Both the position numbers and the translations under genes were made by a program. DNA of 64,000 nt from Stictocephala bisonia. Taxonomy: Eukaryota > Arthropoda > Insecta > Hemiptera > Membracidae. The stretch spans positions 542,501-606,500 of the forward strand of contig JAQJVL010000248.1 of the NCBI GenBank assembly GCA_035578905.1, written 5' to 3'. Positions 48,661 to 59,729 of this stretch are shown here, one piece after another (position 1 is the first letter of the stretch; each line of letters begins with the position of its first letter). The notes under the pieces are model-generated. The model was not told the origin of the DNA. It saw nothing but the letters and a program-made list of their open reading frames with translations, and searched no databases.

Positions 48661-50619
48661 ACAAAAAATAAATAGTGATTTTAAATTATACTTGTTATTG
48701 CTCAACCATTTACGGGGACTTGTAACCTGATTAAGGAGGTGAATCGAATTCAAGATGAATTAAGAAAAGTATTAAAATCATTTAGAGAGTATCAGTAAAA
48801 TAGCCCCCCTTCATTTTCATCCAACTTAAAATATTTAAAAAAAATCCTTGTATCTAAGTTTATCATGTATTGGATGTGAGGAATGCCATCAGTGATTAAT
48901 TTATTGCTAGACTGATAAGAGATAAGGAATGGTCTCAGTAAATAAAAACGGTATATGAACAGATTGTATGAGGTGCAGTCAAGAAAGTATTATGTTCATT
49001 AGTTGTTGATAAAACCACTTATTCTGGTATTGTAACAATCTTCTATACTTAAAAAAAACACTTTTATCTAGAACTTAACAGTTTTATTATACAATATGTA
49101 TTCAAACGCATTGCTTCAATGGAATAATGACACCCTTTTAAATAGTAATTTTTTAGAATCAAAAGAAAGAATTGTCAAACCAATAAAATATATTCTATAT
49201 ACTAAAGCATGCAAGTATACAAATGGTGGCTAGTTTGCATTGTTTGATCTAGTGTTTTTATGTTAAATTACTACATATACATTGTTATTGCTATAAAAAT
49301 TAGTTTTATAATTTTTAGTTTTCATTATTTCGTTACATAATTTGTATCGTTCTATATTTCCAAATTTATCAAGTCTTCTTTTAACCCTAAAATAGCTTTA
49401 AAAAGAGGCAGCCTGCCATAACCAAAATTGTCGTCAGTTTTATGCAAAATTGTAGTTCTAGAAAACCCCCCATTATTAAAATATTTAAAAACGTATACGT
49501 TTACTTTGTGTGCTTAAATAAACATTGGACAAATTAATAACTTTGTTATGACACTTGGCATTATTAGAGTATTCAAAAGTATATGTACAAAATGTTTACT
49601 ATAATTTTACATGTTATTTTTTTCTAATGATTTGCTTCAATTTATTATCATATCATTATAAAAAAAAAATAAAAAATAAAACACAAATACTGAACAGATT
49701 TTTATTCAAGAAATAAAGACTAGGCAATGAAAATTACTATACCAAAATAATAGTTAAAAATTTAGTTGAAACAATGAAGAATGTAATAAGGTATTGTTTA
49801 AGGCAAAAAAATTAACTATAGTCTCAAAAAGCCCAAACATCAACCTGGTTTACTTGGCAAAAACCCCAGGGTGAAAATGAGGATGTTTATAAGCTCAAAC
49901 TTACATGCCTTTAACTCAGCTTGACGTTCATGTATTTGAACATATCTTGCTTTTTTTCTTAGCAAACTAGCAGCAATATCTACAATAAGAAAATATGTGT
50001 TTTTTTAAAGTTTCCTTTATAGATATAAATTAACACACATTTATATTTTTTACTAATTCATTTTTATTTTTTGTATTGGTATTTTCACGCCTTAAGTTAC
50101 ACTTTTCTGTCTGGCGGGAATCAAGATTTTATTGTTCCATGAGTCATCCCGAACTAATTTCCGCAAAAATCTATATGTCCTCTCATAATATCCTAAACTC
50201 AAATTTTATTACTGATTCTTCCTGGACTATTACTCTCCAACTTAATTTGGCGCCATATTCCTCAGAAATAGATAAATTATTGTAATTAAGAAGAAAAAAT
50301 TATAATATTTGGAAAAAGAGGACTCTAACAACAACAACAACAACAACCTGAAAGTCTCTCAGTAGCCTGAGAAAGGTGTGCCAGTGGCACTGAAAATTTG
50401 TATCTATTGTTATGTTGCACATTTAATTGTGAAGTGGACTCACCTCTTCCAGCAAGTTTTCTGATACCAAACCTGTCTCAACTCTACATCTGTGCTTCAT
50501 TGTATATGCCTGATTTGTTTAAACATTAATTAGTGTAAAATTAAATTTATATTCAAACTGCAAATCATACACAATTAATACATGCAATGCAAATATTCAT
50601 ACATTGAATCACAGACCTA
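48661..50619. other. Intron, nothing firm
   Basis: AT-rich. A (CAA)n run at about 50329-50346 is followed by a compact self-complementary stretch (CTCAGTAGCCTGAG, TGCCAGTGGCA) that may be the end of an unclassified retroelement. The frame at 50076-50285 was not recognised. Confidence 0.35.
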
Positions 50620-50922
50620 GAGTTAATAATAATTTCTTGCTTAGCACGCTATAACTTAACTTCAAATATAAATAAATGGTAAGATTCATTTAGAAAATAT
50701 AAGTCAGTTGCCTTCTAAAAAGCCAAACCCTATTTTCAATAATTGGTTTCATAGTTTTGTTTTCATCTTCAGCTGTGAATTCCTGACTTAGTGCGCTGTA
50801 ACCTAAAGCTCAAAAGACAAATAAATGATAAAATTCACATACGAAAAAATATAATATAATTGCCTTCTAAAAAGCCAAACCCTAATTTCAATTAGTATCA
50901 TCTTTTTATTTTCATCTTTCAG
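50620..50922. repeat. ~151-bp tandem duplication ending at an exon's 3' splice site
   Basis: GCCTTCTAAAAAGCCAAACC starts at 50710 and again at 50862 (152 bp apart). TTTTCATCTTCAG|CTGTGAATT (AG at 50771-50772) is duplicated as TTTTCATCTTTCAG|CGGTGGAATT (AG at 50921-50922, the real acceptor). The duplicated block therefore includes a decoy acceptor and the first ~10 bases of the exon. Confidence 0.8.
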
Positions 50923-51069
50923 CGGTGGAATTGAAACTGTCACTCAACAGTGTTGAGTTGAGCGGGTATGACATTTACGTGATTGCTGGTGCATTGAAGA
51001 AGTTCTTGCATGAACTGCCTGATCCACTTATTCCTGTCCAGTGGTATGATCGGTTCATTGAGGCATCAA
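50923..51069 (+). CDS. C1/RhoGAP gene, second RhoGAP exon
   Basis: A 147-bp exon from CTTTCAG to ATCAA|GTGAGT, phase 1 in and out. It encodes VELKLSLNSVELSGYDIYVI, then AGALKKFLHELPDPLIPVQW and YDRFIEAS. This is the central RhoGAP block: the lysine and ELPDPLIP stretch match the conserved LK-x-FL-x-ELPDPLIP motif, and human p85 has the comparable LLDLPNPVIP. It joins in frame to the preceding RhoGAP exon and the next one with no residues obviously missing. Confidence 0.92.
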
Positions 51070-51786
51070 GTGAGTAAATTGACTTAGCATTTATTTAGTT
51101 TTCAAAACTATTTTACAGACTACAAAATAAGATATTTCGCAGGGTCACAAAAATTATTTTGCCTGTGGACTTTCTAATTTATATTATTATCTATAATATG
51201 AAAATCACTAATTAAACAAAATTACGAAATATGAGAAATTGTGATTGTACAGTTTGCTTACTTAAATTAAAATGGAAATTTTAATGCTTCTAGAGATTTG
51301 GCATTATATTTCAGAAATACCAGTTTAAAACTATTTTTTCCATAATCTTGGAATAAAACACTTGATACATTTTTTTTAGCAAATATTCTGTGTGGTACGT
51401 GTAATTGATTCCATATAAATTGTTGAATTTTAAACCAAGGAGTTGTGTGTATAAATTTGAGGTATTTGAATATCTATGATAGTAATTTTAACACAAGAAA
51501 CTCGAACAGCAGCCGTAACGCAAGAGCTCACTTACGGTCTTTTCGACCGTGTAAATAAAGAGCTTGTAAAGCTTTTGCTACATTGCTTAATTTATGACGA
51601 CAGCATGTTGTACATACATTTCAGAAGTTTTTTCATTATTTTATTAATATTATATTTAATAATGAAAAGAAAAAAATCTCGAAATTTTTTTTATAAATAG
51701 ATTTATTTTAATGCCTGTAAATACCTTGGTAAAAAAACTCTAAATATCAAGGTAAACATAATGAATTTAGTGTTGAAATAGTTTAA
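51070..51786. other. Intron, no further feature seen
   Basis: AT-rich intron; the 74-codon frame at 51476-51700 shows no motif. Confidence 0.4.
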
Positions 51787-52452
51787 CCCTTTCAACGCCA
51801 GAATCCTATATATAGGCATTTGGTAAAATTCTGTTGAACTCCAAGAGCCTATATATAGCCAAGCGCCATGTGTCCGTACCACGCCAAGAGCCTATATATA
51901 GCCAGGCACCGTGCGAGCGTTGAATGCCAAGTGCCTATATGTAGGCTCATGTTCATTTTTCGTAGTACAAAGTTATTTTCCATTGAATTTCGATGAAACG
52001 TATACCATTGTATTTGGGATGAAATGCGCAGTTATAATATAACATATTTCTTTGGTTTGTATTATTTTTTTTACACTGTAATCACATTATAAAAACTCGT
52101 GATATTTGTAAGGCAATGGCGAGTACGAGTAGTGACAGCTGATGTGTTTTGTTTACTATCTTCATTTAACATTTTAATAGTGCTTTTTAAATTTTAATAA
52201 AGACTATTAATAAATAAACTTGCTCAAGATTCTATAGAAAAGATTCCAGGCATGTTTAATCAAAATCAATATTTTTATTTACTGTATTTCCATAAAGTAG
52301 TTTCGTATTTTTAAAACATATTTAATTACCTTTGAGAATAAATAACAATAAATAAATGTAACTTTTATGCCTTATTCAAATGTTGTATGAATGAAATTGC
52401 ACGAAAAAAATAATATACAGTTAAAATATACAGAATAACCGAAGTTAATGTA

Positions 52453-52550
52453 GATTAGATTAGATACACCGGGTTGTGGTCCTGTCACCAAGCCCACCAC
52501 GCCTAGACTCCATGGCCCTTTGCGCCCCGAGCCTGACGACAGTGTAAGTT
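52453..52550 (-). mobile_element. 98-bp truncated retroposon with 11-bp target duplication
   Basis: AAGTTAATGTA occurs at 52442-52452 and again at 52551-52561, bracketing a GC-rich 98-bp insert. On the minus strand the insert starts after the duplication with ACTGTCGTCAGGCTCGGGGC and ends with a (TCTAA)n-like tail. A variable-length duplication plus a short-repeat tail fits a 5'-truncated LINE or SINE product. Confidence 0.75.
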
Positions 52551-52801
52551 AAGTTAATGTAAATAAATACAGAACGGCTAAAAAGTCGAGTTTTCATTAA
52601 AAATTAATAAATCGAAAACCAATTGTTTTTTCCAAACGCAATTTACACAGTTTTGTTGAAATTTAGTACATTAAATAATATGGTTTAGCAGCATAAACTC
52701 ATTTTCAGATTATGTTTTAGTGGTTTAAAATTTTAAAAAACAAATCTATAAGACAATGTATATGGCACGATTTTATAAGACAATTTTTACTTTCTTATAA
52801 C

Positions 52802-52804
<3 letters not shown>

Positions 52805-52837
<33 letters not shown>
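52805..52837. repeat. 33-bp poly(A) run
   Basis: Uninterrupted A tract inside the piggyBac-like MITE; no retrogene precedes it. Confidence 0.9.
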
Positions 52838-52840
<3 letters not shown>

Positions 52841-53852
52841 TACCAAAAACACTGTTCTACCATTAAAAATAGCCGAATGACAGTAGCTTTAGTGTAAAGG
52901 TTCAAAAATGGCATAAAGTGCCTAGCGTTCTAGCACACTCGCGGCATTATTCGCCTGGCATGGTTCAGACACTTGGCACTAAAACGGCTGGCGTAGTTGC
53001 GACACCTACGCATAATTTCCTGGCATTCAAAGGGTTTAATAAGTATTTTAAGTTGCGAACAAAATTCTTATATATTAGGCTATTACTATACAATAATTAT
53101 GCTTATATGTATCAAGTTTGTTTTGATACATGCAAGCAAGTATAAATTAAATAAATTCTATTGTGTCAACAAGTATTTTTAGAAAACTAAGTATAAATAA
53201 CAAAAACAAAACAATAAACTATAAAACTTTAAAAACCTAAGCCCCACAAACTGTACGTACACTTGTATAAAACCGTACACTCGTAATATTGAATCCTACG
53301 TAAGTCTACCTCTTTGTAATTTATAACTAATTTATAATTACTTTTATGCACTGTTAAGTATAGCTTAAATCCTTTCCTCCTAATTTTCTTCTAAATTCGC
53401 CAAATTAGGTAAAATGAAAGAGTCCGCTTGATACCAGGATTGAAACATGATTACATGTACATCAGACACTTATCAGTGACTAGTCAGACCGTTTAGGAGA
53501 ATCAAGATCAAGAATAATTTAATCGGTTGACAAACAAACGATACATTTGAATAGGACAGGTCATGAATAGAAGCTACGTCTACAGACTAATTATAAATAT
53601 ACAAAGACATATGTAACATTTAACAAAGACATAAATAGAGACAACAGGAGTAGCCATAACAAAGACATATGTAATGTTTTATGTTGATATGAGCAACATT
53701 ATAGTAAATATTATTCCTGAAGATAGCACCAGAACTTCATCCAATTGGCCAAGCGAAATTGGTTTGAAAAGAAAGAAACTTTATTGGTTGTTGATTAATG
53801 AAATTATATTATTTGTATAAGTCAAAGAAAAACAATTTAATATTTTTTTTAG

Positions 53853-54060
53853 GGCTGCGAAGTGATGAGCAATGTGGAGCTGTGCTGTTTGGCCTCTCGC
53901 AACAAATGCCAGATCACCACCGAAGCACATTGAACTATTTGATGGCTCACTTATGCCGCATTTCCCAAATGCAACATGCTCGAGGAACTAAAGAACCTCC
54001 ACTGTTGCTTGTTCAAGCCTTATGTCACATATTTTTACGTCCACCATGGGAAAGAATAAT
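53853..54060 (+). CDS. C1/RhoGAP gene, third RhoGAP exon (gene continues)
   Basis: A 208-bp exon from TTTTTTAG to AATAAT|GTAAGC, phase 1 in and phase 2 out. It encodes LRSDEQCGAVLFGLSQQMPD, then HHRSTLNYLMAHLCRISQMQ, a PPLLLVQALCHIFLRPPWERI end and an incomplete codon. This is the last third of the RhoGAP fold (LP-x-H-x-x-TL-x-YLM-x-HL-x-x-IS, then a diverged La-x-If-x-P). The wording is closer to the p85 BH domain (HQYWLTLQYLLKHFFKLSQ) than to chimaerin. The visible protein so far is about 307 residues; SH2 and p110-binding parts, if present, lie beyond the window or were not found. Confidence 0.9.
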
Positions 54061-54371
54061 GTAAGCAATATAAAGTTTAAGAATTTATTAGAAAATATTC
54101 AACTTTATATTTACAAGTTCTAAACATATGTTTTAACGCTTGTTTGAACATGAAGGTAATTCAATTTAGATCAAATATGCAAGTAACGTCGCGTATGTTT
54201 TGAACTGCAGATCAAGGATTAGTTAAATGTTTTAAGTTAAGTATAACCCCAGCAACATCATTCTGGCACTAGAATCAGAATCAGAATCAGAACTTTATTA
54301 TCCATTAAGTACATTATATATATACAATAGGATTCGTCACATGTATACTAACTAAAACATTGGAATTTTTA

Positions 54372-55940
54372 TTAAACTGTCCAAAGAGTCATATCATAGG
54401 TTAAAAAATCATCACAGTTGTAAAAGGCTTGTTTCTTAAGAAAATAGGAAACAACATATTTAAATCTACTTATAGATAACATTTTGACAAAAGGTGGTAA
54501 TCTATTGAACAATAAGTACTGCTGGTAATAAAAACTATTAAAGGATTTATGTAGTCTAATGCAAGGTGTTGTTAGATTAGCTCGGTTTCTAGTTAAGTGG
54601 TTGTGACAATTTTCTTGTGTAGTGAAACTAGCAAGGTTTTCTTTGACATAAATCAGATTAGAATAAATATATAAACTTGGAAGAGTCATTATCTTTAAAT
54701 CAATAAAGCTACTTTTACATGAATCTCTATTTCCTAAACCTAAGATACAGCGAATGGCTTTTTTCTGCCAGAGAAATGCTTTATTTGAATTACAAGAGTT
54801 ACCCCATAATCGTATGCCATAATTTAAATGTGAATGAAAAAGTCCATAATAGGCTAGAAGTAGAGTGTCATGGTCTACAAGAGACTTAAGCTTTCTCAAG
54901 ACAAAAGTAGCTCTAGCTAGAACTTTACATAACTGGTCAACATGGTCACTCCAAGTTAACTTATTGTCTAATCTGATACCCAATACTCTAACTGAGTTGG
55001 TATAGTTGATACTATCTTTGTCAATGTTGTTTTTCAGAGTGAATATTATTTTTTCAGTTTTGTTCTCATTAAGTGATAAAATATTTGCTAAGTACCAGGC
55101 TTTAGAACTTTGTATACAAGTATCAAGTTTTCTTTTAACATTTTCAAAATTTACATCAGAGCACAATATAGAGGTATCATCAGCATACAACACAGTTGTA
55201 CATGGCACATTAAAACTAAAATCATTTACATATATAATGAAGAGCAAGGGCCCAAGGACAGATCCTTGAGGCACTCCCGCAGTCAGTATCCTAGGCCTAG
55301 ATAATACATTCTTTACTTTTACCATTTGATTTCTATTACTTAAATAGCTTTTAATTAAGTTTAAAACATTGTTTTGGATGCCATAAAATTCAAGTTTCTT
55401 TATTAGAATCGAATGTGAAACAGTGTCAAAAGCTTTACTTAAATCTAACATGGCACTACCTATTATTTGATTTTGTTCAAAACCCATTAAAATGAAAGTT
55501 ACAATTTTTTCAACTGCCATGACTGTTGAATGCTTAGGTCTAAAACCGTACTGGAAGTTGTACAAAATATTATTGACAGAGAAGTAGTCATATAATTGAT
55601 CAATGAGACAACTTTCAATCGCCTTGCTTATCACTGGCACTATTGCTATAGGCCTATAATTTTCTGGCAAGTCTCTATTGCCTTTCTTAAAAATAGGGGT
55701 AACAATAGAAGTTTTCAAGCAGTCAGAAAATTCACCTGTTGCTACAGTTAAATTAATTACATAGGTAAGAGGAGCCAGAATGGCTTCAATGATATGTTTC
55801 AATACATAGTTAGACAAGCCAAATATGTCTTCACTACGAGATGAACTAAAGTTATTTACAATAGATCTGACAGCCACACTGTCTACATTTTCCCACAAGA
55901 AATTAGGTCTATTTACATCAGCACCTACAGATTTGTTCAA
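54372..55940 (-). pseudogene. LINE ORF2, reverse transcriptase part
   Basis: A 522-codon frame with ordered RT blocks: IVTPIFKKGNRDLPENYRPI, FQYGFRPKHSTVMA, MLDLSKAFDTVSHS, GVPQGSVLGPLLFIIYVNDF and the catalytic YADDTSIL. The C-terminal region carries the HLNYGIRLWG and QKKAIRCILGL stretches typical of CR1/Jockey-like elements. It would make cDNA by target-primed reverse transcription. It is in a different frame from the endonuclease part upstream; the open frame extends slightly 5' of 55940, and the shift lies around 55950-55970. Confidence 0.93.
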
Positions 55941-55968
55941 TAAATTGATAAAAGTAGAATCAGCTTTA

Positions 55969-57216
55969 CTATGTAGGATTACTTAAAAATATATTATTAG
56001 GCACATTGACAAAGAAATCATTTAAATGGTCCGGTGAAAGAGAATTATCAATAACAGAGGTTTTATACTTTGATTCATTATTGATGATGTTCCAAGCCGT
56101 TTTACATTTATTTTTTGATTCAAAGATTAATTTACTATTAGCCTCTACCTTGGCCTGAGAAATGGCTTTGTAATACTTTGACCTAAAATCTTTGAACTTA
56201 TTTTTGCTCGCAGTGCTACCAGAAATTTTCCAAATATCAAACAATGATAACAAATGAGTTCTCATTAATTTTAATTGGGGTGTGAACCAAGTTTTTGTAA
56301 TGTTGGATTTTCCATTATTAAGCCTATTTTTTACAACAACTTTTGGGCAGTAAACATTGAAATAGTACGTCAGAACATTTAAAAACATGGACATAGCATC
56401 ATTACAGTTACATAAAACATATAAATCGTACCAATTATAGTTTAAAAGACATTCATTAAAATTATACAATCTAGAGGGTGTTAACAAACGTTTTGTATTA
56501 ACTACTTTACAATTAGCTGTAGGCCTGTTGTTATTTAGGCTAGTATCAGACAGTCTCAACGTACATACTAGGCCGGCGTGATCAGAAATTAGATCCTGTT
56601 CATACAATAGGCAGTCATAATGATCAGGTTTTAAATTACAAAATATATTATCGATGCAGGCATGCCCTCTAGTAGGCCTAGAATTAATATTGTACAAATT
56701 GAAAGATCTTAAAATATTTAATAACTGTTTAACTTCACTCTTGTTAAGTTTATTAATGTCTATATTGAAATCACCGGCTAAGGCCAACATGTTCAATTGT
56801 TTTTTTGAAAAGTGCAGTAAAAGATTTTCAAGTTTTTCTAAAAATAATTTCACATCAGAATCGGGTGTTCTATAGATACAAATTAGAATAGAATTGTAAG
56901 TTAAAAGCAAAATAGCAGAAGTTTCAAGAATATAATCAACAGAAAACTGAGACACATCTAAGCTAATGAACTGAATATTGTCTCTCACCATAATAGCAGA
57001 TCCACCATGAGTAAGAGGAGCCTTTCTACTATATGAAGCTGCCAAGCTGAAACCATTTGGCACGTATAATCCAACCTCGGTTTCATTCAACCAATGTTCA
57101 TTAATGCAGAGAAGATCAATGTTGTTTTCTTCTAGAACTATTTCAAGTTGATTTATTTTGTTTCTAAGTGATTGTATGGTTATCACAAAACATCTAACAT
57201 TAACAAGAGTTGGCAC
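55969..57216 (-). pseudogene. LINE ORF2, AP-type endonuclease part
   Basis: A 415-codon frame with apurinic-endonuclease-like motifs: LLCINEHWLNE (metal-binding Glu), GGSAIMVRDN, LAGDFNIDI, a C-terminal DNIFCNL region and the SDH catalytic motif (LISDHAGLV). It then runs through a linker (KTWFTPQLKLMRTHLLSLFD) and stops shortly before the RT domain. In an intact element this would continue in frame into the RT; one frameshift just before the stop at 55969 separates them. Confidence 0.93.
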
Positions 57217-57257
57217 TTTAATATGCGGCCCAAGTTGTGCATTAGGCCTATTCTGTT

Positions 57258-58421
57258 CTAAGAGGTCACACCTTGACTGTGTTCTTTCTCCAAAAAAGAA
57301 TTATTACTCGTACTTTCCTTTGTACTTTCCTTTAAATCACCTTCGGCTCTTGATGATGGTCTGTTCACAAATTGTGACACGTACACGTTGTTAGGCCAAA
57401 TATCTGGTAAATAAATATCTTTATACAGGCTTGATGGGACACCAACTTTAAAGGATGAGTATTTATCAGGGTGCTTTGATGTTAACTTATCAACACTGTA
57501 ACTTCCCTTTTTTACCTCATTTAGATAGTTCTTTATGTCATCACACTGTGTTTCAATACCGAATCTTGAGACAAACAGATACCGCACACGATCAGCAATG
57601 GTGAGGTTATGATTGCTAGTAGATTTCCCAGTAATAGAAGTTTTTCTGCTATTAGCACTGGGCCTAGGCCTAACTTTACTTTTCATATCAGTCTTCTCTC
57701 TACTTACTTGCCTCCGTGTTTTCACAGTTTGGAATTTAGCTTCAATAAGGCTCTCATGAGAGTTTTCAGATGTAGAAACAGATGAGTTTGTATCCAAAAG
57801 TCCTACCGTCCCAAACTCGGGACTTAGCCTATGTCTATGCTGTATGAGGTTATGATTTCTCATTGTTTGTGATGGGCCACAATTGTTATCCGATAGGTTA
57901 GTCGTCCGATTGAGTTGTGGATAAGGTGATACGGGTTTCACTTTGACAATTTCGGAGTAGGAGTTTTTTATGCCTACACCTGTATTCGATTGATTAAGAA
58001 TTAAGTCATTTATAACCTCTGCCTGATTAGTCATAGTGGACTTTAAGAAAACGTTCTCTTCTTGAATTTTGGTGAGTCGACCACTGATGTCTTTATAATT
58101 TTCAGAAAGATCATGAATTTGATCAGTCAAAAGTCTTAAATGCTCAGAACTAGTTAGTCCCGCGTCATTAGATTTGATTTCTTCCATTATAGGCGTACAC
58201 GCACTATCGGCAACGGCCGGCAGACGACACTTACACTGAACACAGATATACACGGCTTTTCCACTAAGAACTTTGAATAAATCATATTCTTTGTTAGTTA
58301 TGTCAATGCAATTAATATGATACCAATATTTACAATTACCAACGCATAGAAGTGCTTTACTATTTTTGGCAACATTTTTATCGCACGAACCACACTTAGA
58401 CTGTTTACTATGCGCCGCCAT
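57258..58421 (-). CDS. LINE ORF1, PHD finger plus RRM-like region
   Basis: A 387-codon intact frame. Residues ~10-65 form a PHD-type zinc finger (CGSCDKNV, then LLCVGNC, YWYHINCIDI with the His-x-x-Cys, and CVQCKC). Residues ~95-140 are a probable short coiled coil (TDQIHDLSENYKDISGRL). The middle is low-complexity and basic. Residues ~285-370 (VRYLFVSRFGIETQCDDIKN to IWPNNVYVSQFV) look like a diverged RNA-recognition-type fold. It is presumed to bind the element's RNA. The ATG sits next to GCCGCCATCTTGG in antisense context. Confidence 0.88.
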   Translation of the reverse strand: MAAHSKQSKCGSCDKNVAKNSKALLCVGNCKYWYHINCIDITNKEYDLFKVLSGKAVYICVQCKCRLPAVADSACTPIMEEIKSNDAGLTSSEHLRLLTDQIHDLSENYKDISGRLTKIQEENVFLKSTMTNQAEVINDLILNQSNTGVGIKNSYSEIVKVKPVSPYPQLNRTTNLSDNNCGPSQTMRNHNLIQHRHRLSPEFGTVGLLDTNSSVSTSENSHESLIEAKFQTVKTRRQVSREKTDMKSKVRPRPSANSRKTSITGKSTSNHNLTIADRVRYLFVSRFGIETQCDDIKNYLNEVKKGSYSVDKLTSKHPDKYSSFKVGVPSSLYKDIYLPDIWPNNVYVSQFVNRPSSRAEGDLKESTKESTSNNSFLEKEHSQGVTS

Positions 58422-58940
58422 CTTGGAAAAAAATCCTAGCCAGTTGATCCATTATGTGTCGAACATGTAGCTTTTAACTTAACAATACACTTTTGAACAA
58501 CAATTGGCTTAAACTAACATGGTATTTTGAAATTCTAACAATTTGACTTATTTTTAGTAAAAGCTATTTTAGTTATTTCATTGAAAATTTAACAAAAGTT
58601 AAACTTATAAAATGGTTACTTGTAGCAATACCATGTGGTATTATGTTTTATAATTTATCAGTTGAATTTAAACAGTGTATACAAATCATAAGGTGTTTTA
58701 TTACATTTTATATTTAAAAATAAAAAGCACCATTTTGTATATTTCTTAATTTTTATGTCTTTGGTTGAAAATATACAGTTTGATTTACATAAATTCAAAT
58801 CTTTATTGTCTTTCAGCATTTATAAGCAGTCGACATTGTCAATTTATAAACTAGATTTAAAAATACAATAAAAAATAGTCAAACAATAGAATATTATGCA
58901 TGGTAAAAGTAGCAGTAAACTTGGTAATATTTTATATATA
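58422..58940. other. Stretch between LINE and Tigger element
   Basis: AT-rich. It contains an acceptor-like TTTATTGTCTTTCAG (58802-58816) followed by a short open stretch and AATAAA; considered and not accepted as an exon. Confidence 0.35.
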
Positions 58941-59729
58941 CAGTAGACTCTCGGTTATCCGAGGTAATTGGGACCGGGACCACCTCGGATACGTAAAAAC
59001 TTGGATAATATGGAGGTTATGGTAAAAATAATGTAAAACCCACAGAAAAAGTACAACCACAAGAAAAAACGCAAAATAGTGCAAGTGTAGTTACAGTCCT
59101 GTAAAAAACTAGGAACATCAAGTTATGTCTTTTAAAAGTTGTGTTATCGCAGGATGACAAGAAGTTGGGAATAAGTATTCCATTTTAAAACTCTATAACA
59201 TTCGGTAAAAAACTACTTCAATATAATTTAATAGTAAAATTCTAATGTAATGCCCTATTGTCCGTAGGCAGCATTGTGGACGGGCAATTTCCTGTAACGT
59301 AACATTTGTTAACAACGAAACCTTTTGTTTTTATTTAATCTATCTACGATCTACGGTAGTATTTGCGTGCAGGGTACCGTTCAGTCTGATTACCAAACGA
59401 AATTATCATATTTATCCTGTCGCTTAATGCAATCTGCATTACTATCTTAATAGTGCAGGGAACCATTAAAAATTTTTACGGAACAGCATTATCGTATCAA
59501 TACCACATTCGTCGTACACATTGGCAGCAAAAACACTGATTGATTTTGTTGAATCTTGAGGGCCTCAGCTACACTGGGGTAGAAGGATAAATCTTCACTT
59601 AACAAGTCCGTTATACAAGTGACTTAAGTTTTTCATCCGGTAAACTGCTGTTCTTCCATGCATCATACCAAGTGGAAGACTCAGCCATGAAGTTAGCTAA
59701 AATGTCACCACATATAGTGTTTATCTCTC

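Larger units (their letters stand above)
51787..53035. mobile_element. piggyBac-like MITE, ~1.25 kb
   Basis: The left end reads TTAA|CCCTTTCAACGCCAG and the right end CTGGCATTCAAAGGG(T)|TTAA, i.e. TTAA-flanked inverted termini with two mismatches over 15 bp. The left end carries a ~47-bp subrepeat around GAGCCTATATATAGCCA (at about 51811, 51847, 51891 and 51930), and the right end has related GCCTAGCG/GCCTGGC motifs. No transposase. A 98-bp retroposon and a 33-bp A run lie inside. The frames at 52918-53182 are incidental. Confidence 0.78.
54270..58440 (-). mobile_element. Nearly complete CR1-like LINE
   Basis: Reading on the minus strand the element has a short 5' region, ORF1 with a PHD finger (58421-57258), a 41-bp gap, ORF2 with an endonuclease (57216-55969) and a reverse transcriptase (55940-54372), a ~100-bp 3' UTR with AATAAAG near 54293, and a tail of three or four GATTCT hexamers (54273-54292). 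PHD-bearing ORF1 plus AP endonuclease plus RT is the CR1-group layout. Only one frameshift breaks ORF2, so it is young. It lies in antisense in an intron, or downstream, of the C1/RhoGAP gene. The 5' limit is approximate. Confidence 0.88.

Noticed and set aside
55006..55304. Plus-strand frames opposite the LINE reverse transcriptase
   Set aside because: Antisense shadows of ORF2.
58817..58880. Alternative last exon of the C1/RhoGAP gene
   Set aside because: TTTATTGTCTTTCAG is a good acceptor, the phase fits, and the frame ends after ~17 codons near AATAAA. The peptide resembles nothing and a short AT-rich frame is easily random. Transcript data would decide.
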